A stretch of DNA of 44,852 nt from Candidatus Gastranaerophilales bacterium (GTDB taxonomy: Bacteria; Cyanobacteriota; Vampirovibrionia; Gastranaerophilales; Gastranaerophilaceae), in NCBI GenBank assembly GCA_944326915.1, contig CALVFT010000011.1, positions 1 to 44,852 of the forward strand, written 5' to 3'. Every line of letters starts with the position of its first letter. Positions within the stretch are counted from its first letter, which is position 1. The position numbers and the translations under genes were made by a program. This document shows, in pieces, positions 26,950 to 33,607 of the stretch. The notes under the pieces were generated by a model. The model ran no database searches. It saw only the letters and a program-made list of their open reading frames with translations, and was not told where the DNA came from.

Positions 26950-27896
26950 TGCAAAAATTAGAGTTTGATACAGTGATATTAGGTGGTGGTCCTGCTGGAC
27001 TTTCTGCTGCTATATATGCTAGTAGAGGTGCTATCTCTACTGCATTAATCGATACAAGTATGATGGGCGGGCAGCCTTCAAATTATTTGGAATTGGAAAA
27101 TTATCCTGGGTTTCCAATTGTTGGCGGGTATGATTTGATGGAAAAGTTTGAAGAACATGCCGATAAGTTTGGTGTTCAAAAGTATCCTATGCAAGAAATT
27201 GAGCGTATTGATCTTGTCTCAAATCCTAAGATAATTTTAACTAAAGAATTTGAATTTCAAGCAAAATCTGTAATTATTGCAACAGGCGCTCAGCCTATGA
27301 AACTTAATATTCCTGGTGAAAAGGAATTTGTAGGTAGAGGTGTAAGTTATTGTGCAGTGTGTGATGGCGCTTTTTATAAAGATAAAACTGTAGCAGTAAT
27401 TGGTGGTGGTAATGCTGCTGTAGAAGAAGCAATGTATTTGACAAAATTTGCAAATAAAGTGTACTTAATTCATCGTCGTGATGAGCTAAGAGCGGACAAA
27501 ATTGTTCAAGAAAGAGCTTTCAAAAATGATAAAATTGAATTCATATGGAATTCTGTGGCAAAAGAAATACAAGGCGATAATTTAGTGCACACTCTTGTAT
27601 TAGAAAATGTTAAGACTAAAGAATTATCTAATTTAAACATTAATGGTGTATTCCCATATATTGGCATGGTTCCGAATGTTGAGAATATTTCAGGTCAGGT
27701 TGAACAAAATGCTGGAGGATTTATAGTTACTGACGAAGCAATGAAAACTTCTGTAGATGGAGTCTTCGCAGTTGGTGATGTTAGAGTAACTCCTTTAAGA
27801 CAAGTTATTACAGCTGCAGCTGATGGTGCTGTTGGTGCAGTATATGCTGTAAAATATCTTGAAGCTTTACAAGATGTTCCTCAGAAAGTATTATAA
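26949..27896 (+). CDS. trxB: Thioredoxin reductase
   Basis: 315 aa. The FAD-binding motif TVILGGGPAGLSAAIYASRG lies at the N-terminus, redox-active CAVC at about residues 135-138, NADPH-binding GGGNAAVEEAMYLTKF near 155 and the C-terminal FAD motif VFAVGDVR near 275. NADPH reduces thioredoxin through FAD and the CxxC pair. It overlaps the secreted gene upstream by one base and is followed 10 bp later by tRNA-Glu. Confidence 0.94.
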   Translation: MQKLEFDTVILGGGPAGLSAAIYASRGAISTALIDTSMMGGQPSNYLELENYPGFPIVGGYDLMEKFEEHADKFGVQKYPMQEIERIDLVSNPKIILTKEFEFQAKSVIIATGAQPMKLNIPGEKEFVGRGVSYCAVCDGAFYKDKTVAVIGGGNAAVEEAMYLTKFANKVYLIHRRDELRADKIVQERAFKNDKIEFIWNSVAKEIQGDNLVHTLVLENVKTKELSNLNINGVFPYIGMVPNVENISGQVEQNAGGFIVTDEAMKTSVDGVFAVGDVRVTPLRQVITAAADGAVGAVYAVKYLEALQDVPQKVL

Positions 27897-27906
27897 GCTA
27901 TAAGGT

Positions 27907-27978
27907 AGCGGTATCGTCTAGGGGTCAGGATAGCAGATTCTCATTCTGTTGACACGGGTTCGAATCCCGTTGCCGCCG
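27907..27978 (+). tRNA. tRNA-Glu (anticodon CTC)
   Basis: The T arm ACGGG-TTCGAAT-CCCGT, the Glu-type D arm starting ATCGTCTAGG and the anticodon stem GCAGA/TCTGT with loop TTCTCAT give anticodon CTC. The acceptor is AGCGGTA against TGCCGCC: six pairs (one T-G) with an A1-C72 mismatch at the tip. CCA is not encoded. It begins 10 bp after trxB and is followed by a terminator at 28018. Confidence 0.9.
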
Positions 27979-28017
27979 TTATAGACTATTTGATAAAGTA
28001 TAAATTAGGTATTTATA

Positions 28018-28052
28018 AAAAACAGACTGAATATTTATTCAGTCTGTTTTTT
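28018..28052. terminator. Bidirectional terminator
   Basis: An 11-bp perfect stem ACAGACTGAAT/ATTCAGTCTGT, loop ATTT, and a T-run. It ends the trxB/tRNA-Glu transcript and, on the other strand, the cupin gene. Confidence 0.9.
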
Positions 28053-28055
28053 GTT

Positions 28056-28361
28056 TTATATTTTTATCAAAAAGAACTTACTGTCTTTTAGAGCAAGTAC
28101 TTTGTGTTCTTTGTCTTTCTTGAACATCAAAATATCCCCTTTATCAAGTTTAAATTTTTCTGCATCAAAATGTAATTCAATTTCTCCATCTAAAACATAT
28201 ACAGCAGCATCAGACTCTGATGTGTGAGTATCTATAATTTCATCTTTTTTTAGGCCTATAATTGTTAGACTGCTACTGTCTTTTTCTAATAATCTTTTGT
28301 GTTCAAACTTTTCATGTCCCGTATCAATAATATCTTTTGCTTTAAGTACGTTATAGAACAT
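28056..28361 (-). CDS. Small cupin-domain protein
   Basis: 101 aa, one cupin barrel. VYVLDGEIELHF, KLDKGDILMFKKDKEHKVLA and earlier IIDTHTSESD form the two cupin motif areas; the canonical His ligands are only partly conserved (H46, H87-like). Ribosome binding site AAGGAGGG precedes the ATG by 3 nt. Such short cupins often bind metals or small effectors; the role is not evident here. It is the last core-type gene before the accessory region. Confidence 0.75.
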   Translation of the reverse strand: MFYNVLKAKDIIDTGHEKFEHKRLLEKDSSSLTIIGLKKDEIIDTHTSESDAAVYVLDGEIELHFDAEKFKLDKGDILMFKKDKEHKVLALKDSKFFLIKI

Positions 28362-28469
28362 AATCCCTCCTTTTATAATAGTTTAAATTTGTGTATTAAT
28401 TTTTTCATTAAATTTTGTGCTAATTATTTAGATGAGTATATTAATTCTTAAGTATAATTTTTCAAATGC

Positions 28470-28497
28470 AAAAAAAAAGTTGCCTGAAAGAGGCAAC
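28470..28497 (-). terminator. Orphan minus-strand terminator
   Basis: GTTGCCT/AGGCAAC 7-bp stem with a 5-nt loop, followed on the minus strand by nine T residues. No minus-strand gene ends here, so it may end a small RNA or the remnant of a gene cut by integration. Confidence 0.7.
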
Positions 28498-28612
28498 ATT
28501 AAATAAACACGAGGATATTAAGTTTTAGCGCGCATAAAATTTTAAAAAATTATAGACAACTTTAAACAATGGAAACTCTCTGATAGTAGCTATTTCGTAA
28601 ACTTGATGTTTT

Positions 28613-28641
28613 TTATTGTTTTTTATGTTTGTTCGTATTAT
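28613..28641 (+). promoter_or_regulatory. Promoter-like pair for the integrase gene
   Basis: TTATTG (28613-28618), 17-bp spacer and TATTAT (28636-28641), 44 bp before the integrase ATG. Its start site would lie just before two TGCGTCAT repeats. Confidence 0.5.
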
Positions 28642-28652
28642 TTTAAAATCAG

Positions 28653-28671
28653 TGCGTCATAATTGCGTCAT
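28653..28671 (+). repeat. Two TGCGTCAT direct repeats, one helical turn apart
   Basis: TGCGTCAT at 28653-28660 and 28664-28671, centres 11 bp apart, between the putative start site and the integrase ribosome binding site. The arrangement is operator-like. Confidence 0.5.
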
Positions 28672-28685
28672 GAAAGGGATAATAC

Positions 28686-29792
28686 ATGGCAACAATTAGA
28701 AAAAGAACAAGTAAAAAAGGGAAGGTGTCGTATTCCGTCGAAATAAGGAAACAAGGTTATAGACCTGTTCGTAAGACATTCGCGAGAAAATCAGACGCTG
28801 AAGCGTACGCAAATAAAACAGAAGTTGCGATGAATGAAGGCAAATATAGGGAATTAAATAAATCTATAGTTGAAGATTCGGAGCGTAAGACGATTAAAAC
28901 AATGACGCAACTAATTGATTATTTTGAGAAAAATATTGCCCCGGTCAGATATAAAGACAATGCCCCGAAATATACCTGCATGTTTAATTGGTGGCGGTCT
29001 CATATTGGAGGAATACATGTAGCAAAGTTATTAGCATCTGATATTTCTGAGTGCAAGGAACTTTTGGCCAATGAAAAAATTATGAAAGGGAAAAAGGAAT
29101 GTAATCGGGCTAATAATACTATTAATAAGTACATTATGTGCATATCAGCAATACTTACATATGCGGTTAAAGAACTAGAAATAATTGAAAGTAATCCCTG
29201 TTCTAAGGTAAAACTTATGCCTAAGCCGAATGGTAGAGTTAGGTTTTTGAGTGAATATGAGATTAACAAATTTAAAGCTGCCTGTAAAGAACATTCTGAT
29301 ATGCTGTACATTTTCTCTTTACTGTTGCTAACAACTGGTGCAAGGTATAGCGAAGTTTTAAATTTAAAAGTTGAAAGTTTTGACTTTAAGAATGATATTG
29401 TACATTACGTTGATACCAAGAATGGAGAAAATAGAGGGGTTGGACTTGATAAAATATTGGTAAATCTTATAAAAATATATATAAAAGATAATAATATTGT
29501 AAGGGGTTATCTTTTTGTAAATAAAAAGACTGGGAAACTTTGGTATGTAAGAGGTTTATTACTTAATGCAATTGAAAAAGCAGGCTTAATTGACTTCCAT
29601 ATTCACGATAATCGGCATACTACTGCATCTTATATTGCAATGAGTGGTGGTAGCTTACTTGATATTGCTGAAATATTAGGGCATAAGTCATTAACAATGG
29701 CTAGAAGATATTCTCATTTAACAAAGAAACATACAGCTGCAGTATTAAATAATGCTGTTAAAGGTTTTTTGAAAGACGTTACTAGCGATTAG
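28686..29792 (+). CDS. int: Tyrosine recombinase/integrase (mobile element)
   Basis: 368 aa with AAGGG ribosome binding site. An N-terminal arm-binding domain (basic, RKRTSKKGKVSYSVEIRKQG) is followed by a SAM-like core-binding domain (about 75-185) and a catalytic domain with R in TGARYSEVLNL (about 219), HDNRH (about 306), LGHKSL and catalytic Tyr in RRYSHL (about 340). HDNRH differs from the usual HDLRH by one residue. All catalytic residues are present, so it should be active. It marks the left end of an integrated element whose right end I cannot locate. Confidence 0.92.
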   Translation: MATIRKRTSKKGKVSYSVEIRKQGYRPVRKTFARKSDAEAYANKTEVAMNEGKYRELNKSIVEDSERKTIKTMTQLIDYFEKNIAPVRYKDNAPKYTCMFNWWRSHIGGIHVAKLLASDISECKELLANEKIMKGKKECNRANNTINKYIMCISAILTYAVKELEIIESNPCSKVKLMPKPNGRVRFLSEYEINKFKAACKEHSDMLYIFSLLLLTTGARYSEVLNLKVESFDFKNDIVHYVDTKNGENRGVGLDKILVNLIKIYIKDNNIVRGYLFVNKKTGKLWYVRGLLLNAIEKAGLIDFHIHDNRHTTASYIAMSGGSLLDIAEILGHKSLTMARRYSHLTKKHTAAVLNNAVKGFLKDVTSD

Positions 29793-30133
29793 TGTTGTTT
29801 TTACGAGATTTCAACCATTCAAAAAGTTTGTATTCGTTAATAAGAATACGTCCATTTTTGTTGCCCCCCATATTCCACAACTTTGTCAAATCCATTTATC
29901 GCTCGTTTAAAATAATATTGTCTTAAAGCTGATACTGTTGGGTACTTGTGGTATTTATTCCACTCTGACAAAGGAATAATTTCATTTTTTTGCAGAGAAG
30001 TATTCTCATTAAGAGATTTGATCAAATTAACAAGTTCAATAGAAAATAATTTAAAGGTTTTACCGTATTTTTCTATACCTTGTTGGATTTTTTCTTCAAT
30101 AAGGTTGTCAATTTCTTCTTTAGTTAGGTTCAT
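29782..30133 (-). CDS. Excisionase-like protein, frameshifted at a six-G run
   Basis: Start at ATG 30133 (MNLTKEEIDNLIEEKIQQG). The part ending IPLSEWNKYHKYPTVSALRQ and then NGFDKVVEYGG resembles excisionase-type winged helix proteins. As read, the frame stops at 29837 after a run of six G (29869-29864). Reading five G instead continues NKNGRILINEYKLFEWLKSRKN, the expected basic C-terminus, ending at TAG 29782 and overlapping int by 11 bp. A sequencing error, true frameshift or slippage could each explain it. It is convergent with int and probably controls excision. Confidence 0.65.
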
Positions 30134-30304
30134 ATCATTACCTGTTCCGATAGACAAGACAAAACGACCTCTTATAGAGCTGTTGCTTTCTATCATTGAA
30201 CAGACTTAGAGATTTCCAAACCACTACCAAGTCATTGACCGCTTTTTATTCCTACCGTTTGTAGGTCTTATTATAACGGTGTGTGTCCACTTTTGTACGA
30301 TCTG

Positions 30305-30333
30305 AGGATAACACAATTTAAAAGTACCGTCAA
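30305..30333 (-). promoter_or_regulatory. Promoter of the excisionase-like gene
   Basis: On the minus strand TTGACG (30333-30328), 17-bp spacer and TATCCT (30310-30305). It would give a leader of about 165 nt. Confidence 0.45.
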
Positions 30334-30401
30334 CTATTTTTTGAGGTTTGCTTAATCTTTAGTGGTAGCTGCGTAGAAAATGTCGTGATCTGTAATAATA
30401 G

Positions 30402-30442
30402 CAAAACTCTTGTGTGGATATTAAAAGAATCTACACAAGAGT
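30402..30442 (-). terminator. Hairpin terminator-like structure after the retron RT
   Basis: ACTCTTGTGT (30406-30415) and ACACAAGAGT (30433-30442) pair perfectly, and inner bases extend the stem to about 14 bp with one G-T pair. On the minus strand it is followed by TTTT. It lies 71 bp beyond the RT stop codon. Confidence 0.55.
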
Positions 30443-30512
30443 ATTATAATATGAGAGTAGCTTTGGGATTGTAAATAGCTGCGGTATTCAAAATTGTAAT
30501 ATTAGTAAAGAT

Positions 30513-31460
30513 TTAACAACAGGATTGATTGTGTAAGTAAATATTTAAAATAGTTACTATCTGCTTATAGTAATGTTTTAATTGGTTAATCTCTTTATAA
30601 CGTTTCTGAGCTTTTTTCTTTGTCGCAATAAATCTTTTAGGTGCAATTTGCTGGATGTATCCTATTTTCCCAAGAAGCTTTTGTATTTCAGACTCATTCA
30701 TATTTACAATATCTTTTTCTTTCAGCATATCAATAACTGCTTTATCTTGTTTAAATGGAACAAGTAATTTCCCTGCTTGATTGATTTTTACTCCTGTAAC
30801 CCAAGTGCCCTTGTAGCCGAAATGCTTAATTTTTGAGGTCTTTATCCATAGGCAATGTTTTTTTAATGCTTCTCTACAAAATTTCACTACCCAGCCACCA
30901 ATATGTGATTTCGCTGAAATACTCATGTCATCAACAAATAGTGTCATACATATATTATTTTTTTTCATTTTATTATAAATGCGGTTAAATATTTCAAAAT
31001 GTGCCCAAAATGCTAAGTTACAACTTGTTGGGGCACCAGTTGGGAGATGTCCATTAAAAGTTGTTAGAAGCATTAATAGATTTAAAGCGGCTCCGGTAAT
31101 TTTTAATTTTGTTCTAAAGAAAATTTCAACATATTTGTTTTTTGTATTCGGAAAATAATTAGCTATGTCTAAATTAATAGTTTCCATTCTGTTAGTATGC
31201 TTTTTAGCATTAAGAATACTATTGCGCCCTTTACAAGCCTGATAGTATTGCGGAAATTCAAGCTGATTAAGGATGTTGTTAATTTTATACTGAATCAATT
31301 TCAGACTACAATTTGGAATTTCTAGTAATCTGTTGTTGATCCTACGGCGTTTGTAAGGTGCTGTTAATGCCTCATTAAGTAATTCTTTATTAATGTCTAA
31401 TGCTTTCAATAATTCTGATTCAGTTGCTAAAGAGTATAGTTGTAAGTTTTTAAATCTCAT
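30513..31460 (-). CDS. Retron reverse transcriptase
   Basis: 315 aa, the usual retron RT size. Retron hallmarks are NAxxH (NAKKH, residues 84-88) and VTG (221-223). RT motifs are motif A LDIANYFPN (97-105), motif B LPTGAPTSCN (139-148) and catalytic FVDD (175-178), where most RTs have YxDD. The GAPTS form of motif B argues against DGR RTs (SQ motif) and group II intron RTs. It should use the RNA at 31530-31804 as template and primer to make branched msDNA. Ribosome binding site AAAGGAT precedes ATG 31460. It lies last in a minus-strand cassette after a 333-aa protein, a 44-aa ORF and the RNA. Confidence 0.9.
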   Translation of the reverse strand: MRFKNLQLYSLATESELLKALDINKELLNEALTAPYKRRRINNRLLEIPNCSLKLIQYKINNILNQLEFPQYYQACKGRNSILNAKKHTNRMETINLDIANYFPNTKNKYVEIFFRTKLKITGAALNLLMLLTTFNGHLPTGAPTSCNLAFWAHFEIFNRIYNKMKKNNICMTLFVDDMSISAKSHIGGWVVKFCREALKKHCLWIKTSKIKHFGYKGTWVTGVKINQAGKLLVPFKQDKAVIDMLKEKDIVNMNESEIQKLLGKIGYIQQIAPKRFIATKKKAQKRYKEINQLKHYYKQIVTILNIYLHNQSCC

Positions 31461-31503
31461 AAAAATCCTTTCGTTAAGTGATAAATGTTAAATGAGGTGT
31501 ATT

Positions 31504-31530
31504 TATCTAGCTATTAGGTTGTCCTAGATA
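31504..31530 (-). other. Hairpin between retron RNA and RT gene
   Basis: TATCTAG (31504-31510) and CTAGATA (31524-31530) form a 7-bp stem that shares its last base with a2. An inner AGG/CCT pair can also form. It may stabilise the RNA end or shape the RT leader. Confidence 0.5.
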
Positions 31531-31804
31531 TTTGTAGAAACTTGGTACCTCAGTAATGTAGCGGAGCTGAGCCTTGTCAGGCTCGGCGGAGTGAAAAATC
31601 TAGAGAGAGAAGTTAGTTACCGTAACCATAGTAGAGGTATGCATAGTTAGATACGTAGTATATATATAGGTAAGTAACTCTTTCTGATGTATCCTTCCCT
31701 TTATTTGTAGGTTATGATACTTGTAATGTTATAATCCGGTTCTTTATCTTATGATTTGTGCCGTTTATACATTATCATTAACAACTTTGATAATTTCTAC
31801 AAAT
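31530..31804 (-). ncRNA. Retron msr-msd non-coding RNA
   Basis: Bounded by a perfect 11-nt inverted repeat, a1 at 31804-31794 (ATTTGTAGAAA on the minus strand) and a2 at 31540-31530 (TTTCTACAAAT), 275 nt overall. The first msr hairpin abuts a1 (ATTATCA/TGATAAT at 31771-31794, 10-nt loop). A long msd stem uses arms 31611-31621 and 31669-31679 (10 of 11 pair). A GC-rich hairpin follows at 31566-31587. The RT gene begins 70 bp further on. a1/a2 flanking and RNA-before-RT order match known retrons. The branch G and msr/msd boundary (about 31700) are not fixed. Confidence 0.8.
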
Positions 31805-31823
31805 GTTTATCTGTCTACAATAC

Positions 31824-31958
31824 TTACATTTTTCTTTTTTGAGACTTTTGCTTCTTAATATTATTTAGTGATATGCTAAGATAGTTAAAAAGCTTTAAAT
31901 CTAAAATACTATTTCGATATTTTTGAATATCTACTTTGCAGTCAAAAATTTGATTCAT
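31824..31958 (-). CDS. Small 44-aa ORF in the retron cassette
   Basis: Reads MNQIFDCKVDIQKYRN, then a hydrophobic/basic middle, and ends KKQKSQKRKM. AAAGGAG lies 5 nt before ATG 31958, one of the better ribosome binding sites here. It sits between the 333-aa gene and the ncRNA, 20 bp before a1, on the same strand. The short basic peptide has no recognised domain; it may be a nucleic-acid-binding or antitoxin-like accessory, or simply a leader peptide. Confidence 0.55.
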   Translation of the reverse strand: MNQIFDCKVDIQKYRNSILDLKLFNYLSISLNNIKKQKSQKRKM

Positions 31959-32065
31959 GGGTTCTCCTTTCTTACAGTGCTTTATCTTTCGATTATGGAA
32001 TTAATTATGGAATAAAGCATTTAAAAAAAAATCATGGATAAATCATGAATTATTTCAGGGAAAAT

Positions 32066-33067
32066 TTATGCATAAGTTTTAATTTGATCCGGATGATTTC
32101 TCATCCATCTAATACGGCTCTGAAAACGTGTACTTACCGTCTTATCAAATATAAAATATTCATTTAATGTATCATTTAAAACTGTAATATGTGATTCAAG
32201 TGTTGCCTGCTGTATATCTAGTATTTCCTTAATTTCATCATAGCTTTTTTCTTTAAAAACATATAATCTAAAAACTTTTAATGGCATATAGTTTCTATTG
32301 TTAGAATTTTGTATTGATGAGTCCTGGTAATATCCTACAAAATTATTCATATGCTGAATAAATATTTCAGAATTTGTAGGAGTATGATTTAATTCATTAA
32401 AGAGTTCAGGAGTTATTCGTTTTATTGCTAATTTAAAGAAGTGTATATTACTACCTGTTAAAATATATTTTTTTTGACAATTTTCAGTTATAAACTTATA
32501 ATCGAAAAACTCTATAAATCGAGCATTCGAAAACTGTTTTAAGAAATTTCGTAAATTTTCAATTTCACATTGAAATTTTTTAAAACTTTTTTTGTCTGAC
32601 ATTTGGTTGTTATCGTTGTAAGATTGTTTAAATTCATTATATAGTCTAGTGAAAATATGTTTATAGTAATCTGCTACTGAATTATAATTATCTAATCCTA
32701 TAAACTCCCTTGTACAACAATCTAATTCTGAAAAGAAAAAACCTATATCATCTAACAAATGAACTAGATTTTTTATATCAAATAGATCATTTATAGCTGG
32801 TATCTTTAATTCTTTACAAATTACATTTAAAACATGTAACAAATCATCACATAATTCTTGGTTTTTTGTATAATTTGCCAATTCAAAATCAAAAGAATTA
32901 CTTTTATCATTAATAAACATTTTCAGAATTTGTTCAGAAGATATTAAATCAAAGTATTCATAAATATATTCATCTGTATCTGCAAATATTGCATCCGAAA
33001 ATATATTACTCAATAAGTAATCTAATTTTTGTTTTATTTCTAATTTTTTAGCATGCTGCAACATCAT
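32066..33067 (-). CDS. Retron-associated protein of unknown family, candidate effector
   Basis: 333 aa. The first ~260 residues are Asn/Asp/Phe-rich, mostly helical in appearance, without signal peptide, membrane helix or known enzyme motif. The C-terminal ~75 residues (FRLYVFKEKSYDEIKEILDI onward, ending FQSRIRWMRNH) look like a helix-turn-helix of the sigma-region-4 type. It is the first gene of the retron cassette, upstream of the ncRNA and RT. Retrons normally carry an effector partner, so this is the candidate; that role is inferred from position. There is no clear ribosome binding site before ATG 33067, and TTGTAT-N17-GATTAT ends just upstream. Confidence 0.65.
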   Translation of the reverse strand: MMLQHAKKLEIKQKLDYLLSNIFSDAIFADTDEYIYEYFDLISSEQILKMFINDKSNSFDFELANYTKNQELCDDLLHVLNVICKELKIPAINDLFDIKNLVHLLDDIGFFFSELDCCTREFIGLDNYNSVADYYKHIFTRLYNEFKQSYNDNNQMSDKKSFKKFQCEIENLRNFLKQFSNARFIEFFDYKFITENCQKKYILTGSNIHFFKLAIKRITPELFNELNHTPTNSEIFIQHMNNFVGYYQDSSIQNSNNRNYMPLKVFRLYVFKEKSYDEIKEILDIQQATLESHITVLNDTLNEYFIFDKTVSTRFQSRIRWMRNHPDQIKTYA

Positions 33068-33154
33068 CTATATAATCTACCATAAGAAAAAATAATACAA
33101 CATGACTGATCTTGTTTAGTTTAAAAATGTTGTTAGAAAAAGTTTTTGAACTAA

Positions 33155-33607
33155 ATATTAGCAGATATAGAAAAGTCTTTTTTTACAGATACTACATATA
33201 ATAAATTAATAATAGATATTGCCACAAAAGTAGGGATTAAAAATTGTAATCCCAATGTGTTCCTTCATTATTCAATATACACAGCACAAGACTATGTAAG
33301 AAATAGATTGCAATGAAAAGTATTAAGTCAAAATGTCGGTCATGCGGAACTCGAAACAATTTTAGAACAGTATGCAAATATGAAACCAGAAAGATATACA
33401 GTGCTTATCAAAGACATGTATCCCTGCGATAGAGATTTAATCAGTTTTTCAGATGAAGAATTGATTAAAGAATTGTTGAAAAGACAAAAACTCAAATCTC
33501 CTTTTAAAGTATTATTTTTGTTCTATAATAACCGTAATGAAAAAGATTTTAGCAATTGCGTTAATACTTACAACAGTGTCAATCATACCTGTATCTGCAT
33601 CAGTTGA
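33155..33607 (+). pseudogene. Decayed tyrosine recombinase C-terminus
   Basis: In one frame the reading is ...LIIDIATKVGIKNCNPNVF, LHYSIYTAQDYVRNRLQ, a TGA stop at 33314-33316, then KVLSQNVGHAELETILEQYA and a tail to about 33510. The HxxR-type site appears as FLHYSIYTAQD where intact relatives would carry Arg, and the GH block NVGHAELE remains. No N-terminal or Arg-1 region is left and a stop interrupts the frame, so it is a remnant, not a working gene. The segment after 33380 could be mistaken for a separate 75-aa ORF. Confidence 0.7.

Larger units (their letters stand above)
28362..28685. other. Left junction region of the putative mobile element, non-coding
   Basis: About 320 bp without a supportable gene. 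It holds a minus-strand terminator (28470-28497), an AT-rich stretch around a GCGCGC core at about 28530, a promoter-like pair and direct repeats before the integrase. The left attachment site is expected here but I found no matching copy in the window. Confidence 0.5.
30134..30512. other. Non-coding region between excisionase-like gene and retron
   Basis: About 380 bp without a supportable gene. It holds a short hairpin CCTAC/GTAGG (30251-30265), a minus-strand promoter (30305-30333) and a 14-bp hairpin (30406-30442). The rest is AT-rich and unassigned. Confidence 0.5.

Noticed and set aside
27907-27978. tRNA-Glu as the integration site of the mobile element
   Set aside because: The cupin gene and a terminator lie between tRNA-Glu and int, and no repeated tRNA 3' end was seen to the right.
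30513-31460. Group II intron or DGR reverse transcriptase
   Set aside because: NAxxH and VTG are retron features, motif B is GAPTS rather than SQ or PQGG, no maturase domain, intron domain V or variable repeat is visible.
33380-33607. A separate 75-aa gene
   Set aside because: It is in frame with the decayed recombinase tail upstream and lacks its own ribosome binding site; it is treated as part of the pseudogene.
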